DNA of 36,942 nt, from assembly GCA_946182865.1 (NCBI GenBank), contig CAMHAV010000009.1, positions 1 to 36,942 on the forward strand, given 5' to 3'. This DNA is from an uncultured Clostridia bacterium (GTDB lineage Bacteria > Bacillota > Clostridia > Oscillospirales > Acutalibacteraceae). Of the stretch, positions 23,424 through 31,899 are shown one piece after another (position 1 is the first letter of the stretch; every line of letters starts with the position of its first letter). The notes under the pieces were generated by a model that saw only the letters and a program-made list of their open reading frames with translations, ran no database searches and had not been told where the DNA came from. The position numbers and the translations under genes were made by a program.

Positions 23424-24357
23424 CTTTTTTCAACTCCTGCGTTTCTGAAATGCGTTTCCGCTTCCTTTTTTGGGGCGGAAACAAGGCCGATCTCTGTGCC
23501 TCGGACACGCCGAGATACATAATATTGTCCAGAATAGGCTTGTATTCTCCGAGATCCAGCAGCTCGTAATATTTGATCGCCTCGGCAATCGACAAATTCA
23601 GGCTGTCATTGCCGAAGCACCTCGCGTTTTCATAGTTGTCTGATTTGGTCAGCGCGTCCTCCGGGGTCAGCCCGAAGCGCAGCACTAAGGGATTGAAAGA
23701 CCCATCCTCCAGATCGTCGTTCAAGTCGTCGAGCGCGTCGATCAGATAAATCCACCGCCCGAGATAATACCCGAAGTGACGGAGAATGGTTCGGTCGCTC
23801 TCCACCGGAGAAAGCCGCTGCGCAAAGGCCGCGATCACGTCGGCGGTCGGCTCGCACAGCGCGTCGATCAGCACTTCCCCGCTCTCGGTCGCCTGCCGCT
23901 CCGCGTCAAACTGCCGCCGTATGCAGTCATCCACCAGCGCGTCTTCTTCGGGATAGCGCTTCATCGCTTTCCTCCGCACATGGGACGCGTAGGGCATGAG
24001 CGCCCGCCACGCCATTTTTTTGAGTCCGGAGGAATCATTCAGATTATCCCGCAGCTTGTGATAAAACATGATCGCCGTCAGCGCGGAGGTGTAGGCAAAG
24101 GCTTCGTCATGGGTGGCGCATCTGCCGCATTTCTTGGCGGGATTGAATACGCACCGCCCCGGCACAAACTTGGCCGGCTCCTTGCTGAGCGCCATCATGA
24201 GCATCGTCATAAAGGTATAGTCATAATTGAGCAGCAGTCGCGCGGGCAGTCCCAATTGCTTGCCCAGATGACGGCAAAGGGTGCAGTAAACCGACTGGTA
24301 GACCTCATATTCGCATATTTTCATTTGCGGTTTACAAATACGGATATAACCAAACAC
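23416..24357 (-). CDS. DUF5685 family protein
   Basis: A 313-residue protein of the DUF5685 type: it starts MFGYIRICKPQMKICEYEVYQSVYCTLCRHLG and holds KCGRCATH and FNPLVLRFGL. GTG at 24357 is the start because GAGGAG is 7 nt upstream and the family begins MFGY. Cys and Asp/Asn-rich helices (YLIDALDDLNDDLEDGSFNPL) suggest metal binding or a prenyl-synthase-like fold; the function is unknown. Coupled to the J-domain gene, which suggests a chaperone-assisted role. Confidence 0.85.
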   Translation of the reverse strand: MFGYIRICKPQMKICEYEVYQSVYCTLCRHLGKQLGLPARLLLNYDYTFMTMLMMALSKEPAKFVPGRCVFNPAKKCGRCATHDEAFAYTSALTAIMFYHKLRDNLNDSSGLKKMAWRALMPYASHVRRKAMKRYPEEDALVDDCIRRQFDAERQATESGEVLIDALCEPTADVIAAFAQRLSPVESDRTILRHFGYYLGRWIYLIDALDDLNDDLEDGSFNPLVLRFGLTPEDALTKSDNYENARCFGNDSLNLSIAEAIKYYELLDLGEYKPILDNIMYLGVSEAQRSALFPPQKRKRKRISETQELKKDE

Positions 24358-24535
24358 GGTATGGCTCCTCATTTTTTATCATATGAATTATTATGGCACA
24401 CATTTTAGATAGCTTTATTACGAATGTGTAAACTAACTTCTAATATTTATCGAATTTAAAACAGACGAATCAGGCTTCAGCGGGACAAGGAAACGAAAAC
24501 AGACCAAAAAGACGAAAAAAACATCGGAAAAAGTC

Positions 24536-24564
24536 TTGCAAATCGAGGCAGCATATGTTATAAT
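24536..24564 (+). promoter_or_regulatory. rpsB promoter
   Basis: TTGCAA (24536-24541), 17 bp, TATAAT (24559-24564). The leader to rpsB is about 160 nt long. Confidence 0.85.
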
Positions 24565-24576
24565 TGTAGAGAAATT

Positions 24577-24612
24577 CGCACGCCGTGCTGTGGAAATATC
24601 GGTGCGGACTTT
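24577..24612 (+). promoter_or_regulatory. Possible attenuator hairpin in the rpsB leader
   Basis: CGCAC (24577-24581) can pair with GTGCG (24602-24606), followed by GACTTTTTA. A weak candidate for leader control. The rest of 24373-24732 is AT-rich and shows nothing else. Confidence 0.35.
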
Positions 24613-24732
24613 TTAGGTTCGTCTTTTTTCCATTTGTCTAAATTTTATCAAAGCGCGCGCCGCATGACATCAGGCGCCGTTCCACTGGACTTAAAGCATC
24701 GGCGGAGGTATTAACCGGGAGGAATTTTCACT

Positions 24733-25467
24733 ATGGCAGTAGCATCTATGAAGCAGTTGCTCGAAGCAGGCGTCCATTTCGGACATCAGACCAGACGCTG
24801 GAATCCCAAAATGGCGGAGTACATCTTCACCGAGCGCAACGGTATCTACATCATCGACCTGCAGAAGACCGTCAAGAAGCTCGACGAAGCGTACATGTTC
24901 GTCAGAAGCGTCGCCGAGAACGGCGATTCGGTTCTCTTCGTCGGCACCAAGAAGCAGGCGCAGGAATCCATCAAGGAAGAAGCGCTTCGCTGTGATTCTT
25001 ACTTTGTCAATGAGAGATGGCTGGGCGGCATGCTCACCAACTTCACCACCATCCGCCGCAGAATTGCCCGTCTCAACCAGCTCAACACCATGGCGACCGA
25101 CGGCACTTTCGAGAGACTTCCCAAGAAGGAAGTCATCAAGTTCAACCTCGAAATCGAGAAGCTCGAAAAATTCCTCGGCGGCATCAAGAACATGACCAAG
25201 CTCCCCGGCGCGCTCTTCATCGTCGACCCCAGAAAAGAGAAGATCGCTGTTTCCGAAGCCAAGAAGCTCGGCATTCCGGTGGTTGCCATCGTTGACACCA
25301 ACTGCGATCCCGACGAGATCGACTATGTCATCCCCGGCAACGACGACGCCATCCGCGCTGTCAAGCTCATCTCCTCTGTGATTGCCAACGCTGTCATCGA
25401 GGGCAGACAGGGCGAGCAGGCCGAAGCTGAGGCGGAGGCTGCCCAGGCAGAGGAAGCCGCTGAATAA
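24733..25467 (+). CDS. rpsB: 30S ribosomal protein S2
   Basis: S2, 244 residues, binds the 30S body/head junction. The family start [22 protein letters not shown] and the later [24 protein letters not shown] and [23 protein letters not shown] are present. An acidic Ala/Glu tail (about 228-244) is typical. GGGAGG is 9 nt before the ATG. Followed by tsf, the usual order. Confidence 0.98.
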   Translation: MAVASMKQLLEAGVHFGHQTRRWNPKMAEYIFTERNGIYIIDLQKTVKKLDEAYMFVRSVAENGDSVLFVGTKKQAQESIKEEALRCDSYFVNERWLGGMLTNFTTIRRRIARLNQLNTMATDGTFERLPKKEVIKFNLEIEKLEKFLGGIKNMTKLPGALFIVDPRKEKIAVSEAKKLGIPVVAIVDTNCDPDEIDYVIPGNDDAIRAVKLISSVIANAVIEGRQGEQAEAEAEAAQAEEAAE

Positions 25468-25483
25468 TCCGGCTGATTCCGGT

Positions 25484-25530
25484 GCATCGGGACGTGTCAC
25501 GATGCGATGGTTCCCGATGCGTTGATTTTC
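25484..25530 (+). terminator. Hairpin between rpsB and tsf
   Basis: GCATCGGGA (25484-25492) pairs with TCCCGATGC (25512-25520), followed by GTTGATTTTC. The U-run is weak; partial attenuation between the two genes is plausible. Confidence 0.5.
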
Positions 25531-25565
25531 ATATTAATTAATATATTGTGTAGGAGGAATATCAC

Positions 25566-26486
25566 ATGGCATTTACAGCTGCTGATGTTAAAAATCTGAG
25601 AGAAATGACCGGCTGCGGCATGATGGACTGCAAAAAGGCACTCACCGAAGCCGACGGCGATATGGATAAGGCCGTTGACATTCTGCGCGAAAAGGGCCTC
25701 GCTGCTTCCCAGAAGAAAGCGGGCAGAATCGCTGCCGAGGGCACCGTTTACGCGCTGGTTGACGGCAACACGGGCGTTGTGATCGAAGTCAACGCCGAGA
25801 CCGACTTCGTGGCAAAGAACGCCGAATTCATGGCATTCGTTGACACCTGCGCCAAGACCGTGATCGAAAAGAACCCCGCTGACGTGGAAGCACTTCTGGC
25901 TGAAACCGCTGCCGGCACCGAGATGACCGTTGACGCGCTCCTGAAAGAGAAGATTCTGGTCATCGGCGAGAACATCAAGATTCGCCGCTTTGAGAAGTAC
26001 GAGGGCGCTGTTGTCACCTATGTGCACGGCGGCGGCAGAATCGGCGTTATGGTCAAGTTTGACACCACCGACGAGGTGGCTGCCAAGGCTGAGTTCGCTG
26101 AGTTCGGCAAGGACGTTGCCATGCAGATCGCTGCGGTCAATCCCAAGTACATCGCTCCCGAGAACGTGCCTGCTGAGGTCGTTGACAAGGAGAAAGCGAT
26201 TCTCACCGAGCAGCTCCGCAACGATCCCAAGAATGCCAAGAAGCCCGCGAACATTCTGGAAAAGATCGTTTCCGGCCGTATCAACAAGTACTACGAGGAA
26301 GTCTGCCTTCTCAACCAGGCTTATGTCAAGGACGGCGACATCACCGTCGGCAAGTATGTCGAGAACACCGCCAAGGCACTCGGCGGCGACATCAAGGTAG
26401 CCGCGTTCGTTCGCTTTGAAAAGGGCGAAGGGCTTGAGAAGAGAGAAGACAACTTCGCAGACGAAGTAGCCAGCATGATTAAGTAA
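25566..26486 (+). CDS. tsf: Elongation factor Ts
   Basis: EF-Ts, 306 residues, exchanges GDP on EF-Tu. The N-terminal UBA-like domain has the motif LREMTGCGMMDCKKAL (10-25), followed by the core with VNAETDFVAKN and VTYVHGGGRIGVMV. AGGAGG lies 10 nt upstream. The gene ends 40 nt before a strong terminator. Confidence 0.98.
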   Translation: MAFTAADVKNLREMTGCGMMDCKKALTEADGDMDKAVDILREKGLAASQKKAGRIAAEGTVYALVDGNTGVVIEVNAETDFVAKNAEFMAFVDTCAKTVIEKNPADVEALLAETAAGTEMTVDALLKEKILVIGENIKIRRFEKYEGAVVTYVHGGGRIGVMVKFDTTDEVAAKAEFAEFGKDVAMQIAAVNPKYIAPENVPAEVVDKEKAILTEQLRNDPKNAKKPANILEKIVSGRINKYYEEVCLLNQAYVKDGDITVGKYVENTAKALGGDIKVAAFVRFEKGEGLEKREDNFADEVASMIK

Positions 26487-26525
26487 GCAGTCTTCCCGGT
26501 TTTTCATTCTATCAATCAGCATGAT

Positions 26526-26572
26526 AAATCCTCCCGCTGTTGGCATATGCCAGTGGCAGGAGGATTTTTTTA
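26526..26572 (+). terminator. Terminator of rpsB-tsf
   Basis: AAATCCTCC (26526-26534) and AGGAGGATTTTTTT form the base of a long stem with a GGCATATGCC palindrome near its top. Confidence 0.88.
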
Positions 26573-26599
26573 TTGCAAATAAAATTATGAACTTTTTGT

Positions 26600-26648
26600 A
26601 AATATACCGCCAACTATGTTGACAGACGACATAATCGGTGGTATATTT
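26600..26648 (+). promoter_or_regulatory. padR promoter and candidate PadR operator
   Basis: TTGACA (26619-26624), 17 bp, TATATT (26642-26647). The promoter is framed by an inverted repeat, AAATATACCGCC (26600-26611) and GGTGGTATATTT (26637-26648, one mismatch), whose right arm covers the -10 box. That is a fitting position for repression by the PadR protein encoded next. Confidence 0.75.
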
Positions 26649-26730
26649 ATATCGTAAGATGATACATCGACAGACAACACATTGAGCGACGATATATTGC
26701 CGAGCGACATAAAAGAAAGGAGAGGCTGAC

Positions 26731-27054
26731 ATGGGAAAGCAGTCTGAACCGCTGACGGAGAGTTATTTCTACATTCTTCTCTGCCTCTACGGAGGCGACA
26801 ACCACGGCTACGGCATCATGCAGATGACCGAAAGCCTGTCGGGCGGCAGAGTGAAGATCGGTTCAGGAACGATGTACGGCGCGACCAGCAACATGCTCAA
26901 AAAGGGCTGGATTATCGAGTGTCCCGAACTTGGCGGCGAACGGCGGCGTATGTACCGGCTGACCGACGAGGGTCGGAGGGTATGTCTGGAAGAATATCGG
27001 CGCCTTTCGGAACTGGTCGCAAGTGCGAAAACAGTGGTGGAAGAAAACGCGTAA
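26731..27054 (+). CDS. PadR family transcriptional regulator
   Basis: A 107-residue PadR-type winged-helix protein: LTESYFYILLCLYGGDNHGYGIMQ, the recognition region GSGTMYGATSNMLKKGWI, and the wing GERRRMYRLTDEG. It is the short subfamily that often stands before DUF2812 membrane proteins. AAAGGAGAGG upstream of the ATG. It likely represses its own operon through the repeat over the promoter. Confidence 0.93.
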   Translation: MGKQSEPLTESYFYILLCLYGGDNHGYGIMQMTESLSGGRVKIGSGTMYGATSNMLKKGWIIECPELGGERRRMYRLTDEGRRVCLEEYRRLSELVASAKTVVEENA

Positions 27055-27089
27055 ATCTGATCAGTACAAATCCAAGGAGCAAAAAGGGT

Positions 27090-27761
27090 ATGAAAAAGAA
27101 TGAATCAATCCAAAAGCACAAAAAGCGTCATCGCGTTTACATGAGTTGGGAATTTGAGGCGGCCGTCGAAGATCTCAATAAAATGTCGGAGCAGGGCTGG
27201 CACATCACCTATTTCAGTCGATTTAGTCAGTCCTATGTGTACGACCCTAACGTGACATATCGGTATCAGATCGACTATACCGAAACCATCGCCGATCCGA
27301 CCCGTTATTATGAAACATTCAGGGATGCGGGCTGGCTGACCGTCAGATGCGCCGCAGGGGAATGGAACATCTTTGCAAAACCGTATGTTTCGGGACAGCC
27401 GGAGGACGCCTATCTGATTTACACCGACGAAAAGTCAAAAAAGGAAATGCTCCGGCGTTCCCGGCGATTTGTGGGTGCAGTACTGCTCATGTATGCCGTT
27501 ATCATTCCGTATATGATTTTTTCGCTTGTCCGGGACTGGTTATTCATGCATATATCAGACATCGAAGTGATTGAAATATGGACGCCGGTTTTGCTGTCCG
27601 TTACCGCCTATATGTTTGTGCGGTGGTATGTCTCGGTTCGCCGCATGGAAAAAGGGAAAAAGGCACGCAGGTTTCATTATTATGCTTTTGCGGCCGTGTC
27701 CGTTGCCGTTATCCTTGCTTCTGTAATAAGTATACTGCTAAATATCTTCGGCTTGATATAA
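27090..27761 (+). CDS. DUF2812 domain membrane protein
   Basis: A 223-residue protein. Residues about 15-125 form the DUF2812 domain: SWEFEAAVEDLNKMSEQGWHI, YRYQIDYTE, YYETFRDAGWLTV, and GEWNIFAKP. Two pairs of hydrophobic helices follow (about 133-150 and 165-182; then 195-220). ATG at 27090 is chosen since AAGGAG lies upstream and the frame before it overlaps padR. DUF2812 proteins regularly accompany PadR regulators; the function is not known. Confidence 0.88.
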   Translation: MKKNESIQKHKKRHRVYMSWEFEAAVEDLNKMSEQGWHITYFSRFSQSYVYDPNVTYRYQIDYTETIADPTRYYETFRDAGWLTVRCAAGEWNIFAKPYVSGQPEDAYLIYTDEKSKKEMLRRSRRFVGAVLLMYAVIIPYMIFSLVRDWLFMHISDIEVIEIWTPVLLSVTAYMFVRWYVSVRRMEKGKKARRFHYYAFAAVSVAVILASVISILLNIFGLI

Positions 27762-27774
27762 AGGGAGTTTATGA

Positions 27775-28521
27775 ATGATGAAAAACACAAGAAAAACCAA
27801 AAGAACTTTTAAAACATACGCCGCGTGGGATTATGAATTCGAGGAAAAGGAGTACGACCGTATGTCGCAGCGGGGCTGGCAGCTTGTCAGCGGCAGCAGC
27901 TTTACCCAGAAATACGAATTTGACGACAGCGTGATCTACCGCTATCAGCTCGATTACAACAACGACATCAAAGACATGGAGCGTTATGACGAAACCTTCC
28001 GCGACGCGGGCTGGGAGAGGGTCAATTCCACCTTCAACGGCTGGCACGTCTTCCGCAAGGCGTATGATCCGCAGAAGCCAGAGGAGGAATACGAAATCTA
28101 CACCGACGAGCAGTCCCGCGGGGAAATGCTCAAGCGCTGGCGGAATTTCTGCTTCGGCGGCTTTGGCTTTCTGCTGCTGAATGTCGGAAATTCCCTGCGG
28201 ATTCTGGACACGAGCGACGCGGGTTTTATCGGCGTGGGACTTCTCCTCGCCACCGGAATGATGTTCGGCATGCTCATTGCGGGTCTCCTCAATATCAATC
28301 GCCAGCTCAGAGGACAGAAAAACACACGCCCCTACCCGATCAGGCTGTTTCTTTTCATGCTCTTCCTGCTGCTTGTGTTTCTTTTCGTTTCTGCGACAAT
28401 CGTTCTGATACAGGAAGGCTCGTATGCTGCGCTCGGACTGATGGTGGGAATCCTGACGGGCGCCATCATTGTGGCGGCAGCAGCCGTCTTTGCAAAATTA
28501 AAGAAAAACAATAAAAAATAA
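27775..28521 (+). CDS. DUF2812 domain membrane protein, second copy
   Basis: A 248-residue paralogue of the preceding gene with the same order: AWDYEFEEKEYDRMSQRGWQLV, YRYQLDYNND, YDETFRDAGWERV, GWHVFRKAYD, YEIYTDEQSRGEML. Membrane segments lie near 128-146, 153-175, 188-210 and 216-238. GGGAG is 7 nt before the ATG. Tandem duplication with divergence suggests a two-subunit membrane complex, which is inference. Confidence 0.88.
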   Translation: MMKNTRKTKRTFKTYAAWDYEFEEKEYDRMSQRGWQLVSGSSFTQKYEFDDSVIYRYQLDYNNDIKDMERYDETFRDAGWERVNSTFNGWHVFRKAYDPQKPEEEYEIYTDEQSRGEMLKRWRNFCFGGFGFLLLNVGNSLRILDTSDAGFIGVGLLLATGMMFGMLIAGLLNINRQLRGQKNTRPYPIRLFLFMLFLLLVFLFVSATIVLIQEGSYAALGLMVGILTGAIIVAAAAVFAKLKKNNKK

Positions 28522-28548
28522 CACGTTTTACTGAAAGGAAATGACATC

Positions 28549-28767
28549 ATGAAAACAATCATTGACCCGAAAGCGCTCGTTTATTTCTGCCTCGGTTTCG
28601 TCAGTCTGGGGCTCTCCCTGTTCCTTGGCAGACTCGCCGCCTTTGAAGACCAGGCGTATCTCTGCGGCATGCTGATCGGATTCACCATCGTGCTGCTGCC
28701 CCATGCGGTGTATTTCGGCGTAAAACACGCCGCTGTCTCTCATCAACCGAACGACGCCGCGCAATAA
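28549..28767 (+). CDS. Small two-helix membrane protein
   Basis: A 72-residue protein with two hydrophobic segments (ALVYFCLGFVSLGLSLFLG and GMLIGFTIVLLPHAVYFGV) and a short polar tail. AAAGGAAAT upstream of the ATG, 27 nt behind the second DUF2812 gene. Not recognised; last gene of the PadR operon. Confidence 0.72.
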   Translation: MKTIIDPKALVYFCLGFVSLGLSLFLGRLAAFEDQAYLCGMLIGFTIVLLPHAVYFGVKHAAVSHQPNDAAQ

Positions 28768-28780
28768 GATTGAATGTAAC

Positions 28781-28825
28781 GCCCCTTTGTGTATTTTTAT
28801 GCGAAATACACAAAGGGGTCCTTTC
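28781..28825 (+). terminator. Terminator of the PadR-DUF2812 operon
   Basis: CCCCTTTGTGTATTT (28782-28796) and its perfect inverse (28804-28818), followed by TCCTTTC. Confidence 0.85.
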
Positions 28826-28897
28826 ATTGATTCGTCAAAATATACCATTCTATTCTATCAAAACTATACAAAACAATGACAAATAATAAAAAAAGTA

Positions 28898-28926
28898 TTG
28901 CAAAAATAAGAGGAATTTGTTAATAT
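28898..28926 (+). promoter_or_regulatory. Promoter of DUF975 gene
   Basis: TTGCAA (28898-28903), 17 bp, TAATAT (28921-28926) in an AT-rich stretch, 69 bp before the ATG. Confidence 0.65.
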
Positions 28927-28994
28927 AAAGATGGTGAAAACCGTTTTATGTTCAGAGCTAAATCAGAAATCTAAATTTAAGGAGTTGTTTTTTT

Positions 28995-30065
28995 ATGTGG
29001 TCAAGATCCGAACTTAAAACAAACGCCAAAACCGCTCTCAAGAACTTCTTCTGGAAGGGCTTGTTAGCCATCATCATTGTCTCCGCTATCTCCGGACTGG
29101 TATCCTCCATCCTGCAAGGGATTGTCGGCGCGGTCACCGGCGAACAGATGAGCACTACTATCAGCCCGGAAGCGCTCCAGCAGATCCAGAACGGTGAAAA
29201 CGCTGTGGAAGTGCTGGCTGCCCAGCAGTCCGAAGGCGCCTCCGCTGCCCAGAGCATCCTGAGCATTCTCCAACTGGTCGCCAACATTTTCCTGATCATC
29301 CCGATCGGCGTTGGTCTCAACCGCTTCTTTGAAAAGAGCCGCGGCGTCAAGACCGGTTTCGGTGAACTCTTTGTTCCTCTCAAGAACTGTGTGAACGTCG
29401 GTTTCACCATGTTCTGGATGGGTATCAAGGTGTTCCTGTGGAGCCTGCTTCTCATCGTCCCCGGTATCATCAAGTCCTATGAGTACAGCATGGTTCCTTA
29501 CATTCTTGCGGAGAACCCCTCCATTTCCGGCAAGCGTGCTTTCCAGATTTCCAAGGCTATGACCAAGGGTCACAAATGGGATCTCTTTGTTCTTGAGCTT
29601 TCCTTCATCCTCTGGATCATCGGCACCGTCTGCACCTGCGGTCTGCTCGGTATCTACCTTGCTCCTTACATGCAGGCAACCATGACCGAGGCTTATTACA
29701 AGCTCAAGGCTGAGGCTGTTGCCAACGGCGGCGCTACCCTCCAGGAACTCCCTGACATCTGCCTGCCCGCTGTTCAGACTGCTGTCCCTTTTGATTCCGC
29801 TGCGACAGAAACCCCGGCTACAACTGAAAACGCAGCAAACACCTCTAATGTAGCTACCGCCGCTGCGGCCGCAGCTGTTGCCACAGCCGTTGCACAGGCT
29901 GCCACCTCTGATGAAGCTGCTGCTCCTGTTGAAGAAACTCCCGCTGAGGAAGCTCCTGCTGAGGTTCCCGCTGAGGAAGTTCCCGCTGAGGAAGCTCCCG
30001 CTGAGGAAGCTCCCGCTGAGGAAACTCCCGCTGAGGAAACCCCTGCTGAGACCCCCGCTGAGTAA
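28995..30065 (+). CDS. DUF975 membrane protein with PAEE-repeat tail
   Basis: A 356-residue protein. The first 245 residues follow DUF975: SRSELKTNAKTALK, several membrane helices (about 22-47, 88-107, 132-160, 197-222), the SYEYSMVPYILAENPSISGKRA block and MTEAYYKLK. From about 250 on the protein is an Ala/Thr/Glu/Pro tail, ending in nine or so PAEE/PAEV units. The tail is probably disordered. AAGGAG is 12 nt before the ATG. Function unknown. Confidence 0.88.
   Translation: MWSRSELKTNAKTALKNFFWKGLLAIIIVSAISGLVSSILQGIVGAVTGEQMSTTISPEALQQIQNGENAVEVLAAQQSEGASAAQSILSILQLVANIFLIIPIGVGLNRFFEKSRGVKTGFGELFVPLKNCVNVGFTMFWMGIKVFLWSLLLIVPGIIKSYEYSMVPYILAENPSISGKRAFQISKAMTKGHKWDLFVLELSFILWIIGTVCTCGLLGIYLAPYMQATMTEAYYKLKAEAVANGGATLQELPDICLPAVQTAVPFDSAATETPATTENAANTSNVATAAAAAAVATAVAQAATSDEAAAPVEETPAEEAPAEVPAEEVPAEEAPAEEAPAEETPAEETPAETPAE
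29934..30062 (+). repeat. In-frame short tandem repeat (Pro-Ala-Glu-Glu units)
   Basis: Twelve- and fifteen-base units of the type GCTCCCGCTGAGGAA repeat about ten times inside the 3' end of the DUF975 gene, with small changes. Copy number could vary without shifting the frame. Confidence 0.8.
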
Positions 30066-30136
30066 TTATTGCTTCTCGTGTAATTCCAAGGAATTATCTA
30101 TTATTTCTTTCTGATTAGTTTCTGAAAAAACAGAAA

Positions 30137-30187
30137 ATAAGCCGTTCCGACCATTCATACGATGGTTTGGAACGGCTTATTTTTTTG
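30137..30187. terminator. Bidirectional terminator
   Basis: AATAAGCCGTTCC (30137-30149) pairs with GGAACGGCTTATT (30169-30181), with an inner ACCAT/ATGGT step and TTTTTTT behind; it separates convergent genes. Confidence 0.9.
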
Positions 30188-30213
30188 CATCGCCACGGTA
30201 TCCAACATCTTCT

Positions 30214-31890
30214 TTACGGGATACGGCTCCATGTCAGGGAGGTTACACCGCCCTCCAGTCCGGCACTGAGAGAAACAATCTTGTCGATGACCGCTTTGCC
30301 TGTACTGCCGTAAAGCGGCGTGGGCTTAAAATTGTTGGAAGTGCTGCCGGAGGAAGTCGTGTAGCAGGGTACCACGGAGACGCGGCTGAGTGCCAGATTG
30401 CCGTTGGCGTTTTTGGAGAAAGACGCGCGGAAGATCATACTTTCCGGATTGATGGCGGCGGAATTGCCGCCAAAGCTGAAATTGCCTAAACTATAAGCGA
30501 TATAATGCCCTTTGTAGACCTCGATCCCCTGCATGACATGCGGATGATGCCCAATGATCAGATCAGCGCCCGCGTCGATCATACTGTGAGCGGCTTCGAT
30601 CTGCCATGCTTCCGGGGTATCAGAGCTTTCCACGCCCCAATGAAGATTCAGGACAATCACCGTCCTGCTGTCGCGGTATTGGTTGATGTACTGCTCCACC
30701 GTGCCGCGGATTTCTTCGGTATAGCCGGTTCCCACCATAGACACCGCGATCATCGCCACACGGTAATCCCCCACCGCAATCGGATCGGGCGAACGGTAAA
30801 GCGCGCATCGGACACCTGCGTCTTTTAAATAGTTAAAGGTATCTGTATAACCTTTTTCAAAATAATCATAAGAATGATTGTTTTCCAGCGTGACCGCTTC
30901 CACCGAGGATTGGGTGAGAATATCCACATAGGACGGCTCTCCCCTGAAATAGAACGTCTTGTCTTTATGCTGGGTCGATTCGGTGAGGGTGCCTTCAAAG
31001 TTAATCATGGTAATGTCGTCCGCGCCGAACACATTTTTCGTCAAATCAAAGGGATAGGTCACACTGCCGGCATTGCGGTAGACAGAGGGAAACATATTAT
31101 CCGTATCGGTTTCGTTGAAATAGCCAAGGGTACAGTCGCCCGTAAAGGAAACCGTGACGTCGGCCGCGTCTTTTTCCCCCTGACAATACGCCGCCAACGC
31201 CGCACGCCGTAAAACGCCGTCGCTGACCGCCGGTTCAACCGCAAGATTGGCCGCTCTCAGTTCTTTCCACAAATCGGGAGCACTGCCGCTCCCCTTTTTT
31301 CCGTGCGTATAAAAACTGACCAGCGCATTCATCAGCGTCGCGTATTTTTTTGCAGGGGCATTCTTGGCCCTGCTCCATGTGTCCGCCAGCGTTCGGACGT
31401 TTTTCATCGCGTCGTCACTTCCGTTTTTGGCAAGAGCATCCACCGCGTCAGAAGCAGAAGCCTTCGGATCGCTGTAAACCGTTACTTTGACCGAAGCACG
31501 CAGCCCATTGGTAAGAGAAGCGGTGATTTCGGCGGTTCCCGGCGCAACGGCAGTCACCTGCCCGGTGGCATTCACCTCGCTCACGTCCGTATCCGAACTG
31601 CTCCACGACAGCCCCTCCGGGAAATTGCCGTCATCATAAAGTGCGCTGCATTGACAGGATTCGCCTGTGCCGAGGGAAAAGCGTTCCTCCGACATCACCA
31701 GCAAACGGTCTTCCGACGTTTCCTTCCCGTTGCCATCCGCGACAGAAGCCGTTTTGTTCTTCCGTGCGCCCATCCGGTCCTCCGGCGCTTTTTGGCTGTC
31801 CAGCCCCATAAAAACAAAAGTGGTCAGCGTCCCCGCCATCAGCAGCAGAATAATGGCAATTCTCGATATTTTTTTCAAGGTCTGTTTCAC
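30214..31890 (-). CDS. CapA family exported protein with Ig-like (BIG2) domain
   Basis: A 558-residue exported protein. Residues 8-28 are an N-terminal membrane anchor. Residues about 63-140 look like a BIG2 Ig-like domain (LSWSSSDTDVSEVNATGQVTAVAPG). About 245-510 is a CapA/PgsA metallophosphatase-like domain: FTGDCTLG, INFEGTLT, LENNHSYD, NLHWGVE, GHHPHVMQGIE, YSLGNFSFGGN. CapA takes part in poly-gamma-glutamate synthesis or export in some Bacilli, but no capB/C genes are seen and the family is broad. GTG at 31890 directly follows an AAAGG; a TTG at 31878 has better spacing and is an alternative start. Confidence 0.88.
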   Translation of the reverse strand: MKQTLKKISRIAIILLLMAGTLTTFVFMGLDSQKAPEDRMGARKNKTASVADGNGKETSEDRLLVMSEERFSLGTGESCQCSALYDDGNFPEGLSWSSSDTDVSEVNATGQVTAVAPGTAEITASLTNGLRASVKVTVYSDPKASASDAVDALAKNGSDDAMKNVRTLADTWSRAKNAPAKKYATLMNALVSFYTHGKKGSGSAPDLWKELRAANLAVEPAVSDGVLRRAALAAYCQGEKDAADVTVSFTGDCTLGYFNETDTDNMFPSVYRNAGSVTYPFDLTKNVFGADDITMINFEGTLTESTQHKDKTFYFRGEPSYVDILTQSSVEAVTLENNHSYDYFEKGYTDTFNYLKDAGVRCALYRSPDPIAVGDYRVAMIAVSMVGTGYTEEIRGTVEQYINQYRDSRTVIVLNLHWGVESSDTPEAWQIEAAHSMIDAGADLIIGHHPHVMQGIEVYKGHYIAYSLGNFSFGGNSAAINPESMIFRASFSKNANGNLALSRVSVVPCYTTSSGSTSNNFKPTPLYGSTGKAVIDKIVSLSAGLEGGVTSLTWSRIP

Positions 31891-31899
31891 CCTTTCTCA

